A stretch of DNA of 64,000 nucleotides from Actinoplanes aureus (GTDB lineage Bacteria; Actinomycetota; Actinomycetes; Mycobacteriales; Micromonosporaceae). A program made the position numbers and the translations under genes. Location of the stretch: positions 198,755 to 262,754 of the forward strand of contig NZ_JADQTO010000004.1 of NCBI RefSeq assembly GCF_015704865.1. Direction: 5' to 3'. This document shows positions 26,060-34,840 of this stretch, piece by piece; position 1 is the stretch's first letter, and every line of letters begins with the position of its first letter. Under the pieces are notes generated by a model. The model ran no database searches. It was given only the letters and a program-made list of their open reading frames with translations, and was not told the DNA's origin.

Positions 26060-26098
26060 CAGATCATTGTTACTGACGTTCGGGGGTTACTCCGCCCG

Positions 26099-27214
26099 TC
26101 ACTTGGTGGTTTGGTGCTTATGCGGTGAAGGTCTGGTAAAGGGGTGTGGCCGGCGGCGCTGGCAGTCACAGCTCGCATGGGGCGGCCAGGTCCGGCGCCG
26201 GAACCGGCCCGGCGAGCTGATCTCCACTGCGGCGCCGAGCGTCTCCGGGGTCCGGCCGTCCAGGTAGGCGAGGACTTCGGCAGTCGCGTACGCCGTGGCG
26301 GCGAGCAACGTGGCGACCGCACACGGCTCGGCCGCGTCCGGGTTCGCCTGCGTCAGCGCACCCGGCCATCCGGCGTCCCGCTCCAGGCGGTGCAGGTCGA
26401 GGCAGTTCAGACACGGTGTGCCGCGGGCCGGCACCAGTGGGCCGATCACCGCCGCGCCGTCGCGGATCGCCACCGCGAGGTGCGGTTGGCGGCGGGCGGC
26501 GTGTCCGGCGGCGATCAGGGTGGTCGGCTCGTCATGGGAGAGCTGGACGACCAGGGAGGCGGGCATCCGGCGTACGCCGGACACGTCGGTGCCGGGTGCG
26601 GCGCGCTGGATCGCGGCCGTGACCGCGGCCCGGCGAGGGCTGCCGACGTCCGCCGGCTGAAGTGGTGCGCCGGCCAGCTCGTCGGGTCCGACGGTGCCGG
26701 ACAGGTCCGGGTACACATGGCCGACCCCGGACTCGGCCAGGGCGACCGCGATGGTGGGGCCGAGCCGGCCGTGCCCGGTGATCACGATGCGGGCGGCGCG
26801 GCGCCGCCGGAAGACCCGGGCCGGCGCCGGGTCGGTCCGCACACCCCCGGAGGTACGCGCGGCGGCGTCCAGCGCCAGGGCGGCGGCCTCGCCGGAGAGG
26901 CGGTGCCGTGTGGCGGCCGGCAGCGTGGCCGGCAGAAGTGCCGCGGAGGGCAGCACCAGGCCCGCGGCGTGCAGCAGGTCGAGAAGGGCGCGGGCTTCGT
27001 CCGGTGGCACACCGAGCTCCGCCGCGCGGAGCAGGACGATCCGCTCGGGCCGCCGGCCGTCCAGCAGGTCAAGGACCTTCGCGGTACGGGGATCGGGCAG
27101 CTGGAGCAGGACGGCGTGTGCCGGGTCCAGCCCGATCTGAAGCTCGCCGGGACTGCGCCAGATGCGCGGCAGACCCGGGATCAGGGTGGGCCGGGGCAGC
27201 GGTGTCCGAGTCAT
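26099..27214 (-). CDS. ThiF/E1-like protein, TOMM leader-peptide-binding type (orphan)
   Basis: This protein of about 371 residues has an N-terminal winged-helix leader-binding-like region and a Rossmann E1/ThiF-like core (ARIVITGHGRLGPTIAVAL, a degenerate nucleotide loop). A zinc site is formed by CLNCLDLHR and the C-terminal CDCQR. This layout matches proteins annotated as TOMM precursor leader peptide-binding. No azoline-forming YcaO, dehydrogenase or precursor peptide gene is nearby; the position equals mycobacterial Rv3196, so a housekeeping role linked to the whiB7 region is more likely. ATG 27214 is chosen; GTG 27262 would add 16 residues. A perfect dyad adjoins the ATG. Confidence 0.75.
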   Translation of the reverse strand: MTRTPLPRPTLIPGLPRIWRSPGELQIGLDPAHAVLLQLPDPRTAKVLDLLDGRRPERIVLLRAAELGVPPDEARALLDLLHAAGLVLPSAALLPATLPAATRHRLSGEAAALALDAAARTSGGVRTDPAPARVFRRRRAARIVITGHGRLGPTIAVALAESGVGHVYPDLSGTVGPDELAGAPLQPADVGSPRRAAVTAAIQRAAPGTDVSGVRRMPASLVVQLSHDEPTTLIAAGHAARRQPHLAVAIRDGAAVIGPLVPARGTPCLNCLDLHRLERDAGWPGALTQANPDAAEPCAVATLLAATAYATAEVLAYLDGRTPETLGAAVEISSPGRFRRRTWPPHASCDCQRRRPHPFTRPSPHKHQTTK

Positions 27215-27216
27215 GA

Positions 27217-27231
27217 GTGACAGGGTGTCAC
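27217..27231. promoter_or_regulatory. Perfect dyad GTGACA-GGG-TGTCAC
   Basis: A 6-3-6 perfect inverted repeat lies three bases upstream of the ATG of the ThiF-like gene, where it would block initiation or ribosome binding. It is a good candidate operator. The binding factor is unknown. Confidence 0.5.
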
Positions 27232-27254
27232 CGCGACGCTGCGGAGTGATGTTG

Positions 27255-27316
27255 TTATCCACAGGACGTCGATGTCCTGAGCCGCGTTGTCCACAGCCTG
27301 GCCTGAGTTTTCCACA
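27255..27316. promoter_or_regulatory. Three phased DnaA boxes
   Basis: TTATCCACA (27255-27263), TTGTCCACA (27287-27295, the streptomycete consensus) and TTTTCCACA (27308-27316) lie in the same orientation. Their starts are 32 and 21 bases apart, close to three and two helical turns. CCACAG-GTTG-CTGTGG at 27312-27327 forms a dyad with the last box. Confidence 0.7.
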
Positions 27317-27424
27317 GGTTGCTGTGGTTCTCCGTTTAACTCAACGTGGCTGAGCGAACACGGTTACGGCAGTTTCCGAGATGTGCCGGGGAGGGCGACC
27401 GGCGGCCGCACTCCCCGGGCACGC

Positions 27425-27586
27425 TCACGCCTTGGCCTTGCCCAGGATTCGGTTCATCGTGGTCCCGCAGACCGGGCACTTGCCCTTGGCCATGTTCATG
27501 CCGGTCTTCGAGACCTCCACGTTGCCCTGGAAGTCACGCTTCTCCTTGCACTTGACGCAGTAGCCGTTGTACGTGGTGTCGGCCAC
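27425..27586 (-). CDS. DUF5679 zinc-ribbon protein, 53 aa
   Basis: This small protein starts VADTTYNGYCVKCKEKRDFQ and ends MNRILGKAKA. Two CxxC knuckles (CVKC and CPVC) form a single zinc ribbon, and a basic segment lies between them. This matches the actinobacterial DUF5679 family; members resemble DNA-topoisomerase-type zinc ribbons, and their role is unknown. The GTG at 27586 has a textbook GAGGAGGAACC ribosome-binding site, so longer frames to 27715 can be discarded. Confidence 0.85.
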   Translation of the reverse strand: MADTTYNGYCVKCKEKRDFQGNVEVSKTGMNMAKGKCPVCGTTMNRILGKAKA

Positions 27587-28059
27587 GGTTCCTCCTCGTC
27601 GTTCTCGTCGGCCGCTCGGCCCGATGCCTTGTTCGCGGCCACGGGCGCGAACCTGTCTGCGGCGCTGGACCGTTTCGCGGTCACGCGGATGTGGCCACCC
27701 GTCCGGGGCGGTCACTTACCCAGGTCAGGCCGGTTCCATGTCAACGCAGCGTCGGCGGTGTCGCCGACGAAGCGAGTGTGCCGGTACGAACTATCCTTTT
27801 CCGCCAGGTTTGCCGGGACACGCCGATGAATCCCTTCAGATAGGCAGAAAACGGACGAGAAGGTCGCCGAAGCGGCTGACTCGACCATGGTCTAGTTAGA
27901 CTTGTGTCTCCGGTGTTGCCGGTGAGGAAAATTTTTTCGGGTATATCCGGTCGAAGCGCGCATTTTCCGTGACAGTCATTGCCCGTACTCTTGCGGTGAC
28001 CAGGGGCATCCGGATTAGCGTCTCAACGTGAACCCGAATCTGGGCCGCGCGAGCCGGTA
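27587..28059. other. Intergenic region of 473 bases with candidate promoter elements
   Basis: No ORF here looks coding. It divides divergent genes. Visible features are a dyad GTCTA-GT-TAGAC at 27890-27901, an AT-rich AAAATTTTTT at 27928-27937, TATATC at 27942-27947, and a plausible promoter TTGCGG (27991-27996) to TAGCGT (28016-28021) with a 19-base spacer before the metallopeptidase gene. Confidence 0.4.
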
Positions 28060-28587
28060 ATGGTCCGCGCGCGCAAGCCTGTCGTGGAAGTGCGGCGCAG
28101 TCAGCGCCGGCGACGGACGGTGTCCGCGTATCGCGACGGCGAGCGAGTCGTGGTACTCATCCCGGACCGCTTCTCACGTGCCGAGGAAACCGAGTGGGTC
28201 GAGCGGATGCTCGCCCGGCTCGCCGCCCGTGAGGAACGCCTGCGGTGCACCGACGCGGAACTACTCGCCCGCGCTCACCGGCTGGTCGGGCGGTACCTGG
28301 CCGACTACGCGGATCAGGTGGTGCCGGCCAGCGTGCGCTGGGTCACCAACCAGAACGGCCGCTGGGGGTCCTGTACTCCCGACGACGCCACGATCCGGAT
28401 ATCCCACCGCATCCAGGAGATGCCCGACTGGGTCATCGACTACGTGGTCCTGCACGAGCTGGCACATCTGGTCGTGCCGAGCCACAACACCCGCTTCTGG
28501 GACCTGGTGAACCGCTTCCCCAAGGCCGAGCGTGCCCGCGGCTACCTGGAGGGGGTCTCGGCGGCAGGCAGCCTGGTGATGGGCTGA
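28060..28587 (+). CDS. YgjP-like (DUF45) metallopeptidase-fold protein
   Basis: This 175-residue member of the YgjP/DUF45 group has the minigluzincin zinc motif HELAHLVVPSHN (HExxH plus a third His) near residue 131. It is preceded by WVTNQNGRWGSCTPDDATIR, the family's signature WGSC region. The N-terminus is very basic (VRRSQRRRRTVSAYR). Predicted to be cytosolic; biological substrate unknown. ATG 28060 follows a weak purine stretch. It is followed after 29 bases by the nucleotidyltransferase-like gene, probably in one operon. Confidence 0.88.
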   Translation: MVRARKPVVEVRRSQRRRRTVSAYRDGERVVVLIPDRFSRAEETEWVERMLARLAAREERLRCTDAELLARAHRLVGRYLADYADQVVPASVRWVTNQNGRWGSCTPDDATIRISHRIQEMPDWVIDYVVLHELAHLVVPSHNTRFWDLVNRFPKAERARGYLEGVSAAGSLVMG

Positions 28588-28616
28588 GGGGGAGCGCCTC
28601 TCGGTAGGGTGAGCGG

Positions 28617-29213
28617 GTGACGCGGCGGGTGGTTGTGGCGATGCTGGTGCCGGTGTCGTGGAGCCCACCCGGTGTCGACCTGCGGGCCTGGCGGGCCGCG
28701 ATGGCCGAGGACGTGGTGGACCTGCTGGCGCGGCTGGCGCAGGCGGAGGCGGCGATCGCCGTGGTGCCCGCCGACCGTGACCTGGCCGACGAGATCGCCT
28801 GGCCCGGCACCCGGATCTACGAGGTTCCCGAGCCGACCGTGCTGCCGGTGCTGAAGGCCGCCGCCGAGGACGGGTTCGACCAGGCCGCCGTGATCGCCGC
28901 TGACGCCCCCGACGTCCCCGGCATGACCCTCGGCAAGCTGCTCCGGCCGCTGGACAGCAAAGCGGTCGCGGTCGCGCCGAACGGGCCCGGAAGCGGGCTG
29001 TTCGGCGTCGCGACGTCCCTGCCGGCGCCAGGCTGGCTCGTCGATCACGACCTGGACACCGCCTCGGCCCCGCTGCTGCGCAGAACGGCGCCATCGCCGG
29101 GTGACGTCACGTCCACCCCGCAATGGCGCCGCCTGCGCGGTCCGGCCGACCTGGCGACGCTGGACGTCGCCCTGGAGGGCTGGGAGAACACCCGAGCCCT
29201 GCTCGGCGGCTAG
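28617..29213 (+). CDS. DUF2064/TIGR04282-like glycosyltransferase-fold protein
   Basis: This 198-residue protein probably has a Rossmann-like nucleotidyl/glycosyl-transferase fold. The segment AAVIAADAPDVPGMTLGKLL resembles the DxPxL-type metal region of the TIGR04282 family, and SGLFGVAT is in the position of the following active-site loop. No signal peptide is present. The GTG start at 28617 is consistent with MTRRVVVAMLVPV, an N-terminal beta strand. The final four bases overlap the stop of the convergent DUF2342 gene. The substrate is unknown and the family call is moderate. Confidence 0.65.
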   Translation: MTRRVVVAMLVPVSWSPPGVDLRAWRAAMAEDVVDLLARLAQAEAAIAVVPADRDLADEIAWPGTRIYEVPEPTVLPVLKAAAEDGFDQAAVIAADAPDVPGMTLGKLLRPLDSKAVAVAPNGPGSGLFGVATSLPAPGWLVDHDLDTASAPLLRRTAPSPGDVTSTPQWRRLRGPADLATLDVALEGWENTRALLGG

Positions 29214-30454
29214 TCCTCGGTCGGGCCGTCCTCCATGCCCTCCAGCTCGCTGATGTCCCAGTCCGACCGGCTCCGGGCGAACGTCGCCGGGTCGGCGAAG
29301 TCGTCGTCGGTGGGTAGCAGGTCGGGGTGGTCCCAGAGCGCGTCGCGCCCGGCGATCCCACGGTTCTCGGTGACCGCCGTCCACAGCGCGCCGGCCTCGC
29401 GCAGCCGGCGCGGCCGCAGCTCCAGGCCGACCAGCGCGGCGAACGTCTGCTCGGCCGGCCCGCCCGCTGCCCGGCGCCGCCGGAACGCCTCGCCGAGTGC
29501 GGCCACCGAGGGCAGCCGATCACCGGCGGCGGCGTCGACCACGTGGCCGACCCAGCCCTCCACCAGTGCGAGCGCCGTCTCCAGCCGGGCCAGGCTCGCC
29601 TTCTGCTGCGGCGTGTCCTCGGGCGTGAAGATGCCCTCCAGCGCCATCGCCTGCATCGACTCGGGATCGGTGGGATCGACCCGGCTCATCGCCTCCTCGA
29701 TCGCCTCCCGGTTCACGGTGATCCCGGTCGCGTACGTCTCGACGGCGCTCAGCACGTGCGCCCGCAACCACGGGACGTGCCCGAAGAGCCGCTGGTGCGC
29801 CGCCTCACGCAGGGCGACGTACAGGCGTACCTGATCTTCGGGAAGCTCGAGGCCGGACCCGTACGCCTTGATGTTGGACGGGATGAGTGCGGCCGTGCCC
29901 GCCGGGCCGAGCGGAAGCCCGATGTCGCCCGCGGAGAGCACCTCCGCGGCGAGCTGGCCGAAGGCCTGCCCGAGCTGGCCGCCGAAGAGCGCGCCGCCCA
30001 GGGTGGCGACCATCGACTGCATCGGGCCGAGCTGGGCGCGGGCCTCCTCGGGCACCAGGTCTCCCATGGCGCCCACCATGCGGCCGGCGATCGGCTCGCA
30101 CAGCTTCTTCCACACGTCCAGGGTGTTGTAGATCCACTCGTTGCGGTTCCACGCGACGGCCTTGTGGATGCCGCTCGGAAGGGCGGTCACCGGGTCGAGC
30201 CACAGGTCGGCGAGTCGCAGAGCCTCCTCGACCTGATGGCGTTCCAGCATGTTCACCGCCGGGTCGCCGGTCGCGGAGAGCTGGCTGGCGGCGACCTGCC
30301 GGGCCAGGTCCCAGTTGACCGGGCCACTGCCGGGAGCGGCGAACATCTGCTGCAGCTGCGCCATGAACTGCTGCATCTGCTGCGGGTCGGAGGGGTCGGG
30401 CGGCTGAGCGCCCGGCAGGGAGAAGCCGAACGGGATATCAGGCACGACCCCCAC
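29210..30454 (-). CDS. Zinc-dependent metalloprotease-like protein (DUF2342)
   Basis: This protein of about 414 residues belongs to the actinobacterial DUF2342 family (TIGR03624), the counterpart of Rv3195. The N-terminus is Gln/Met/Pro-rich (DPQQMQQFMAQLQQMFA), the centre has the conserved LREAAHQRLFGHVPWLRAHV around residue 225, and the C-terminal part is helical. The proposed zinc-binding His residues lie in that central motif. The start may be GTG 30454 or GTG 30445. It is divergently transcribed from the PDZ protease gene. Confidence 0.88.
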   Translation of the reverse strand: MGVVPDIPFGFSLPGAQPPDPSDPQQMQQFMAQLQQMFAAPGSGPVNWDLARQVAASQLSATGDPAVNMLERHQVEEALRLADLWLDPVTALPSGIHKAVAWNRNEWIYNTLDVWKKLCEPIAGRMVGAMGDLVPEEARAQLGPMQSMVATLGGALFGGQLGQAFGQLAAEVLSAGDIGLPLGPAGTAALIPSNIKAYGSGLELPEDQVRLYVALREAAHQRLFGHVPWLRAHVLSAVETYATGITVNREAIEEAMSRVDPTDPESMQAMALEGIFTPEDTPQQKASLARLETALALVEGWVGHVVDAAAGDRLPSVAALGEAFRRRRAAGGPAEQTFAALVGLELRPRRLREAGALWTAVTENRGIAGRDALWDHPDLLPTDDDFADPATFARSRSDWDISELEGMEDGPTED

Positions 30455-30535
30455 GGTACGCGCGAAATGCCCGCAGCGGACTGAGGGAGGTATCAGCTCA
30501 GAGAGAACTCAGGGTAGGTGGGTACGCTCACGCGC

Positions 30536-31564
30536 ATGAGACGTCGCGGTGTCACCGTCATCCTCGGCGCCCTGATCACCGCTCTCCTGGCAGCCGGTGT
30601 CATGGTCGCACCCCTGCCTTACGTGGTGCTCAAACCCGGACCCACGGTCAACACCCTAGGCTCGGACAACGGCACCGAGGTGATCCAGATCAAAAAAGGT
30701 GACACCTCGACCTCCGCGGGTCAGCTCCGTCTCACCACCGTCAACGTGCAGTCGCAGGTGGAGCTCGTGTGGGCCATCCGTGGCTGGCTGAGCGGCGAGG
30801 ACGCGGTCGTCCCGCGGGAACTGATCTATCCGCCGGACCAGAGCGAGAAGCAGGTCCAGGAGCAGAACGCCCAGGAGTGGAAGCAGTCGCAGACCAGCGC
30901 CGAGACCGTCGCGCTGCGCGAGCTGGGCTACCCGGTCCAGACCTACGTGTTCGAGCTCACGCCGGGCGGCGCGGCCGACGGCGCGCTCCGGAAGAACGAC
31001 GTGATCACCGCGATCGACGGCACCGCGATCACCCGGCCGGGACAGGTCACCGAGCTGGTCCGGGCCAAGCCGGCGGGGACCACGCTGAGCGTCGCCTACG
31101 AGCGGGACGGCAAGGCGGCCACCGCCGCGGTCACCACGAAGGCCGCCGCGGACGACGACACCCCGCGACTCGGCATCGAGATCCGGACCAAGCAGCCGAA
31201 CCCGTTCGACATCGAGATCGACCTCGACAAGATCGGTGGCCCGAGTGCCGGGCTGATGTTCAGCCTCGGCATCATCGACAAGCTCAAGCCGGAGGACCTC
31301 ACCGGCGGCAAGATCATCGCGGGCACCGGAACCATCGACGACGACGGTAATGTGGGCGCGATCGGCGGCATCCCGCAGAAGCTGGTGGGTGCCAAGGAAG
31401 CCGGTGCCGAGCTCTTTCTGGTGCCCAAGGACAACTGTGCGGAGGCGCTGCGCAACGCGGTGCCCGACCTGCCCATGGCCGAGGTGGCCACGGTGGACGA
31501 CGCCCTCACCGCACTCAAGACCTTCACCGCCGGCGGGACCCCGAAACCCTGCTCGGCGGCGTGA
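30536..31564 (+). CDS. PDZ domain-containing Lon-like serine protease
   Basis: This 342-residue membrane-anchored protease has an N-terminal transmembrane helix (VILGALITALLAAGVMVAPL). A PDZ domain lies in the middle, with GGAADGALRKNDVITAIDG near residue 150. The C-terminal Lon protease domain has the Ser in GGPSAGLMFSLG and the Lys in GIPQKLVGAKEAG as catalytic dyad. It corresponds to Rv3194c and to YlbL. The ATG at 30536 is preceded by TACGCT at a distance that would give a leaderless or nearly leaderless mRNA. It probably processes membrane or secreted proteins. Confidence 0.92.
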   Translation: MRRRGVTVILGALITALLAAGVMVAPLPYVVLKPGPTVNTLGSDNGTEVIQIKKGDTSTSAGQLRLTTVNVQSQVELVWAIRGWLSGEDAVVPRELIYPPDQSEKQVQEQNAQEWKQSQTSAETVALRELGYPVQTYVFELTPGGAADGALRKNDVITAIDGTAITRPGQVTELVRAKPAGTTLSVAYERDGKAATAAVTTKAAADDDTPRLGIEIRTKQPNPFDIEIDLDKIGGPSAGLMFSLGIIDKLKPEDLTGGKIIAGTGTIDDDGNVGAIGGIPQKLVGAKEAGAELFLVPKDNCAEALRNAVPDLPMAEVATVDDALTALKTFTAGGTPKPCSAA

Positions 31565-31668
31565 TGCCCGTGCCGGTAGTGACGAGACAGTTCTGCCGCG
31601 TATCGAAGCCGGATGCGACATCGTAAGGTGAAACACCGGCCAGACGAAGTGTGGAGCCAACGTTGGTC

Positions 31669-34650
31669 ATGCGTAACAGTCCTCTACCGAGGATGAGCCG
31701 GCGCGGTCGCGTGACCGTCGGCGTCCTGGTCGGGGTCTTTATTCTTTTCACTCTGCTCGGGTGGGGCATCGACGCCTACTCCGACTACCTGTGGTTCTCC
31801 GAGGTGGAGAAGACAAGCGTCTTCTCCGGCGTGCTGCTCACCAAGCTGACGTTGTTCGTGGTGATCGGCGCTCTGATGGCCCTGGTGGTGGGCGGGAACC
31901 TCTACCTGGCGTACCGGCTGCGACCGCTGCTGCGCCCACATTCGGCGGAACAGGCCACCCTGGAGCGCTACCGGATGATCCTGGCGCCCCGGCTGGGCAC
32001 CTGGATCGCCGTGGTCAGCCTGATCATCGGCTTCTTCGCCGGCCTCTCCGCACAGGCCCGCTGGAACGACTGGATGCTGTTCCGCAACGGCGGTGACTTC
32101 GGCGTCACGGATCCGCAGTTCCAGGTCGACATCGGCTTCTACATCTTCGACTATCCGCTGCTGCGTTACCTGCTCGGCGTGGGCTTCACCGCGGTGGTGC
32201 TCTCGGTGCTCGGCTCGCTCGCGGTGCACTACATCTTCGGCGGCGTCCGCCTTCAGGGCGTCGGCGACCGGATGACCACCGCCGCCCGGGCCCACCTCAC
32301 CTCGCTGGTGGCGCTCTTCGTCCTGCTCAAAGCCGTGGCGTACGTGCTGGATCGGCGCGCCCTGCTGCTTGAGCAGCACGTCTCCCCGGGGCTGTACGGT
32401 GCCGGCTACACCGACGTGAACGCGTTGCTGCCGGCCAAGGAGATCCTCGCCTACATCTCCGTGGTGGTGGCGATCGCGATCATCGTCTTCTCCAACGCGG
32501 TGATGCGAAACCTCGTCTGGCCCGGCGTCTCCCTCGCCCTGCTGGCCATCTCGGCCGTGGCGATCGGCGGCATCTACCCGCTGGCGGTGCAGAACTTCCA
32601 GGTGAAGCCGAGCCTGTTCGACAAGGAACAGGCCTACATACAGCGGTCCATCGAATCTACCCGGGACGCGTTCGGGCTGACGAACACCGAGGTCAGCCAG
32701 TATCGGGCGAGCAGCGGCAGTCCACCGGCGACCCTGGCCGCCGACACCAGCGCGCAGAACGTACGGCTGATCGACCCGCAGCTGGTCTCCCAGGCGTTCA
32801 CCCAATCCCAGCAGTCCCGCGGCTTCTACGACTTCGGCGAGAAGCTCGACGTCGACCGGTACACGATCGACGGCAAGACGCAGGACTACGTGGTCGGTGC
32901 CCGTGAGATCAACGACGAGAAGCTCACCGCTCAGCAGCGCAACTGGCTGAACCGGCACACCGTCTACACCCACGGCTACGGCCTGGTGGCGGCGCCGGCC
33001 AACCAGGTGTGCGGCACCGGCCTGCCGTACTTCGTCTCCGGCTTCCTCGGCGCCGAGGCGCGGACCGGCAACAACTGTTCCGCGTCCACCGACCTGATCA
33101 AGGCCGATCAGCCGCGGATCTACTACGGCGAGCAGTCCAGCGAGTACGCGATCGTCGGACAGGAGGACTCGAACAAGAAGGTCGAGTTCGACCGGCCGCA
33201 GGAGCAGAACACCGATGCCTCGGAGCTCTACACGTACGACGGCAAGGGTGGCGTGCCGATCGGCTCGTTCTTCCGGCGCATGGTCTTCGCGATCAAGAAC
33301 ACCGAGAGCAACTTCCTGCTGTCCGACGCGGTCAACGGCGACTCCCGGCTGATGTACACCCGGACCCCGCGTGAGCGCGTGGAGAAGGTCGCGCCGTTCC
33401 TCACCATCGACGGCGACCCGTACCCGGCCGTGGTCGACGGGCGGATCACCTGGATCCTGGACGGCTACACCACGGCGCGGACCTACCCGTACGCCCAGAA
33501 GATCAACCTGGCCACCGAGACCCGGGACGAACTGACCGGCCAGGGCTCGTTCGCGCTGGCCCGCGACGACGTCAACTACATGCGCAACTCGGTGAAGGCG
33601 ACCGTGGACGCGTACGACGGGACGGTCACGCTCTACGAGTTCGACGATCAGGACCCGGTCCTCAAGGCCTGGAACAAGGCGTTCGGCGGCGACCTCGTGG
33701 TGCCCAAGGCGCAGATCCCGACCGATCTCGCGGCGCACTTCCGCTACCCGGCCGACCTGTTCAAGGTCCAGCGCAACCTGCTGACCAAGTTCCACGTCAG
33801 CGACCCGCGGACGTTCTTCTCCGGCGACGACTTCTGGCAGGTGCCGAACGCGCCGGACTCGCCGCAGGCCGGTGTCAAGCAGCCGCCGTTCTACCTGAAC
33901 GTCAAGCTGCCCGAGCAGGAGGAGAACCGCTTCCAGCTCACCTCGGGTGTCACACCGGCCAACCGGGAGAACATGGCCGCCCTGATCTCCGCGTCGTACG
34001 TCGACGGCCAGCCCAAGATCGAAGTGCTTGAGCTACCCGACGACACGGTGGTACCCGGCCCGGTCCAGGTGCACCAGCGGATGGTCAACAACTACAACAT
34101 CTCGCAACAGCTGGCGCTGCTCACCCGCGGCGGGCAGGCATCCGTCCTCTACGGCAACCTCATCTCGCTGCCGCTGGGCGAGGACATCCTCTACGTGGAA
34201 CCCGTCTACGTGAAGAGCAGCCAGGCCAACGCGGCGCCACTGCTGCAACGCGTGCTGGTCTCCTACGGCGACGGGGGCACCTACGTGGTGCTCGAGGACA
34301 GCCTGACCGATGCGCTCAAGGCCCTCGCCGAGCTGGGCAAGACAGCCGGCACGCCGAGCCCCGGTAACACCGGTACCCCGGGTAACACGCCGACGACGCC
34401 GACACCGAACGTGCCGCCCGGCACGATCAGCCCCGAACTGTCCCAGGCCGCGGCGGACGTGGACAAGGCCATCGAAGACCTCCGGGCCGCTCAGATCGCC
34501 GGAGACTTCGCCAAACAGGGAGAGGCGCTGAAGGCCCTGGACGAGGCGATGTCCCGCTTCCAGAGCGCACAGAACGCGGTAGCCGGCACCACGCCGGCCA
34601 GCCCCGCACCGTCCGGAGCACCAAGCCCCGCCCCGTCCGCGGGCGGCTGA
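31669..34650 (+). CDS. UPF0182 family membrane protein
   Basis: This protein of about 993 residues is the counterpart of Rv3193c. About seven transmembrane helices occupy the first 320 residues; a large extracytoplasmic region follows. Conserved segments include QVDIGFYIFDYPLLRYL and the C-terminal AEPVYVKSSQ-like VEPVYVKSSQANAAPLLQRV. The C-terminus carries a Pro/Thr/Gly linker and an Ala-rich helix (QAAADVDKAIEDLRAAQIAG), then a Pro/Ser tail. ATG 31669 is preferred; GTG 31651 is an alternative. Function unknown; it is conserved in actinobacteria, usually beside the PDZ protease as here. Confidence 0.93.
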   Translation: MRNSPLPRMSRRGRVTVGVLVGVFILFTLLGWGIDAYSDYLWFSEVEKTSVFSGVLLTKLTLFVVIGALMALVVGGNLYLAYRLRPLLRPHSAEQATLERYRMILAPRLGTWIAVVSLIIGFFAGLSAQARWNDWMLFRNGGDFGVTDPQFQVDIGFYIFDYPLLRYLLGVGFTAVVLSVLGSLAVHYIFGGVRLQGVGDRMTTAARAHLTSLVALFVLLKAVAYVLDRRALLLEQHVSPGLYGAGYTDVNALLPAKEILAYISVVVAIAIIVFSNAVMRNLVWPGVSLALLAISAVAIGGIYPLAVQNFQVKPSLFDKEQAYIQRSIESTRDAFGLTNTEVSQYRASSGSPPATLAADTSAQNVRLIDPQLVSQAFTQSQQSRGFYDFGEKLDVDRYTIDGKTQDYVVGAREINDEKLTAQQRNWLNRHTVYTHGYGLVAAPANQVCGTGLPYFVSGFLGAEARTGNNCSASTDLIKADQPRIYYGEQSSEYAIVGQEDSNKKVEFDRPQEQNTDASELYTYDGKGGVPIGSFFRRMVFAIKNTESNFLLSDAVNGDSRLMYTRTPRERVEKVAPFLTIDGDPYPAVVDGRITWILDGYTTARTYPYAQKINLATETRDELTGQGSFALARDDVNYMRNSVKATVDAYDGTVTLYEFDDQDPVLKAWNKAFGGDLVVPKAQIPTDLAAHFRYPADLFKVQRNLLTKFHVSDPRTFFSGDDFWQVPNAPDSPQAGVKQPPFYLNVKLPEQEENRFQLTSGVTPANRENMAALISASYVDGQPKIEVLELPDDTVVPGPVQVHQRMVNNYNISQQLALLTRGGQASVLYGNLISLPLGEDILYVEPVYVKSSQANAAPLLQRVLVSYGDGGTYVVLEDSLTDALKALAELGKTAGTPSPGNTGTPGNTPTTPTPNVPPGTISPELSQAAADVDKAIEDLRAAQIAGDFAKQGEALKALDEAMSRFQSAQNAVAGTTPASPAPSGAPSPAPSAGG

Positions 34651-34715
34651 ACCTAGGCGTGCTCCGGGGGCGTTTTGCAGCCCCCGGAGCACGTGCGCTA
34701 CTGTTACCAAGCCGA

Positions 34716-34789
34716 CGCGGGGTGGAGCAGCTCGGTAGCTCGCTGGGCTCATAACCCAGAGGTCGCAGGTTCAAATCCTGTCCCCGCTA
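34716..34789 (+). tRNA. Initiator tRNA-fMet (CAT)
   Basis: The cloverleaf can be folded by eye: acceptor CGCGGGG with CCCCGCT (first pair C-T unpaired), D-loop AGCTCGGTAGCT, anticodon CAT at 34750-34752, T-arm GGTTCAAATCC. The unpaired position 1-72 and three G-C pairs in the anticodon stem (GGG...CCC) identify an initiator tRNA. The CCA end is not encoded. Confidence 0.96.
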
Positions 34790-34799
34790 CGAGGTTCTG

Positions 34800-34840
34800 G
34801 GGCCCCCTGTTCGCGGAAAGCGCGAACTGGGGGCCCTCTT
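34800..34840 (+). terminator. Terminator after tRNA-fMet
   Basis: GGGCCCCC at 34800-34807 pairs with GGGGGCCC at 34829-34836; inside, GTTCGCG pairs with CGCGAAC around a short GAAAG loop. TCTT follows. It ends the tRNA transcript. Confidence 0.9.

Noticed and set aside
26099..27214. A thiazole/oxazole peptide biosynthetic cluster
   Set aside because: Only the leader-binding ThiF-like protein is present; the YcaO cyclodehydratase, dehydrogenase and precursor are missing.
27241..27330. Chromosomal origin of replication
   Set aside because: Only three DnaA boxes are present, and there is no dnaA, dnaN, rnpA/rpmH or AT-rich unwinding region.
31684..33795. A 703-codon minus-strand open frame opposite the UPF0182 gene
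   Set aside because: It is an antisense shadow; the plus-strand product has transmembrane helices and conserved family motifs.
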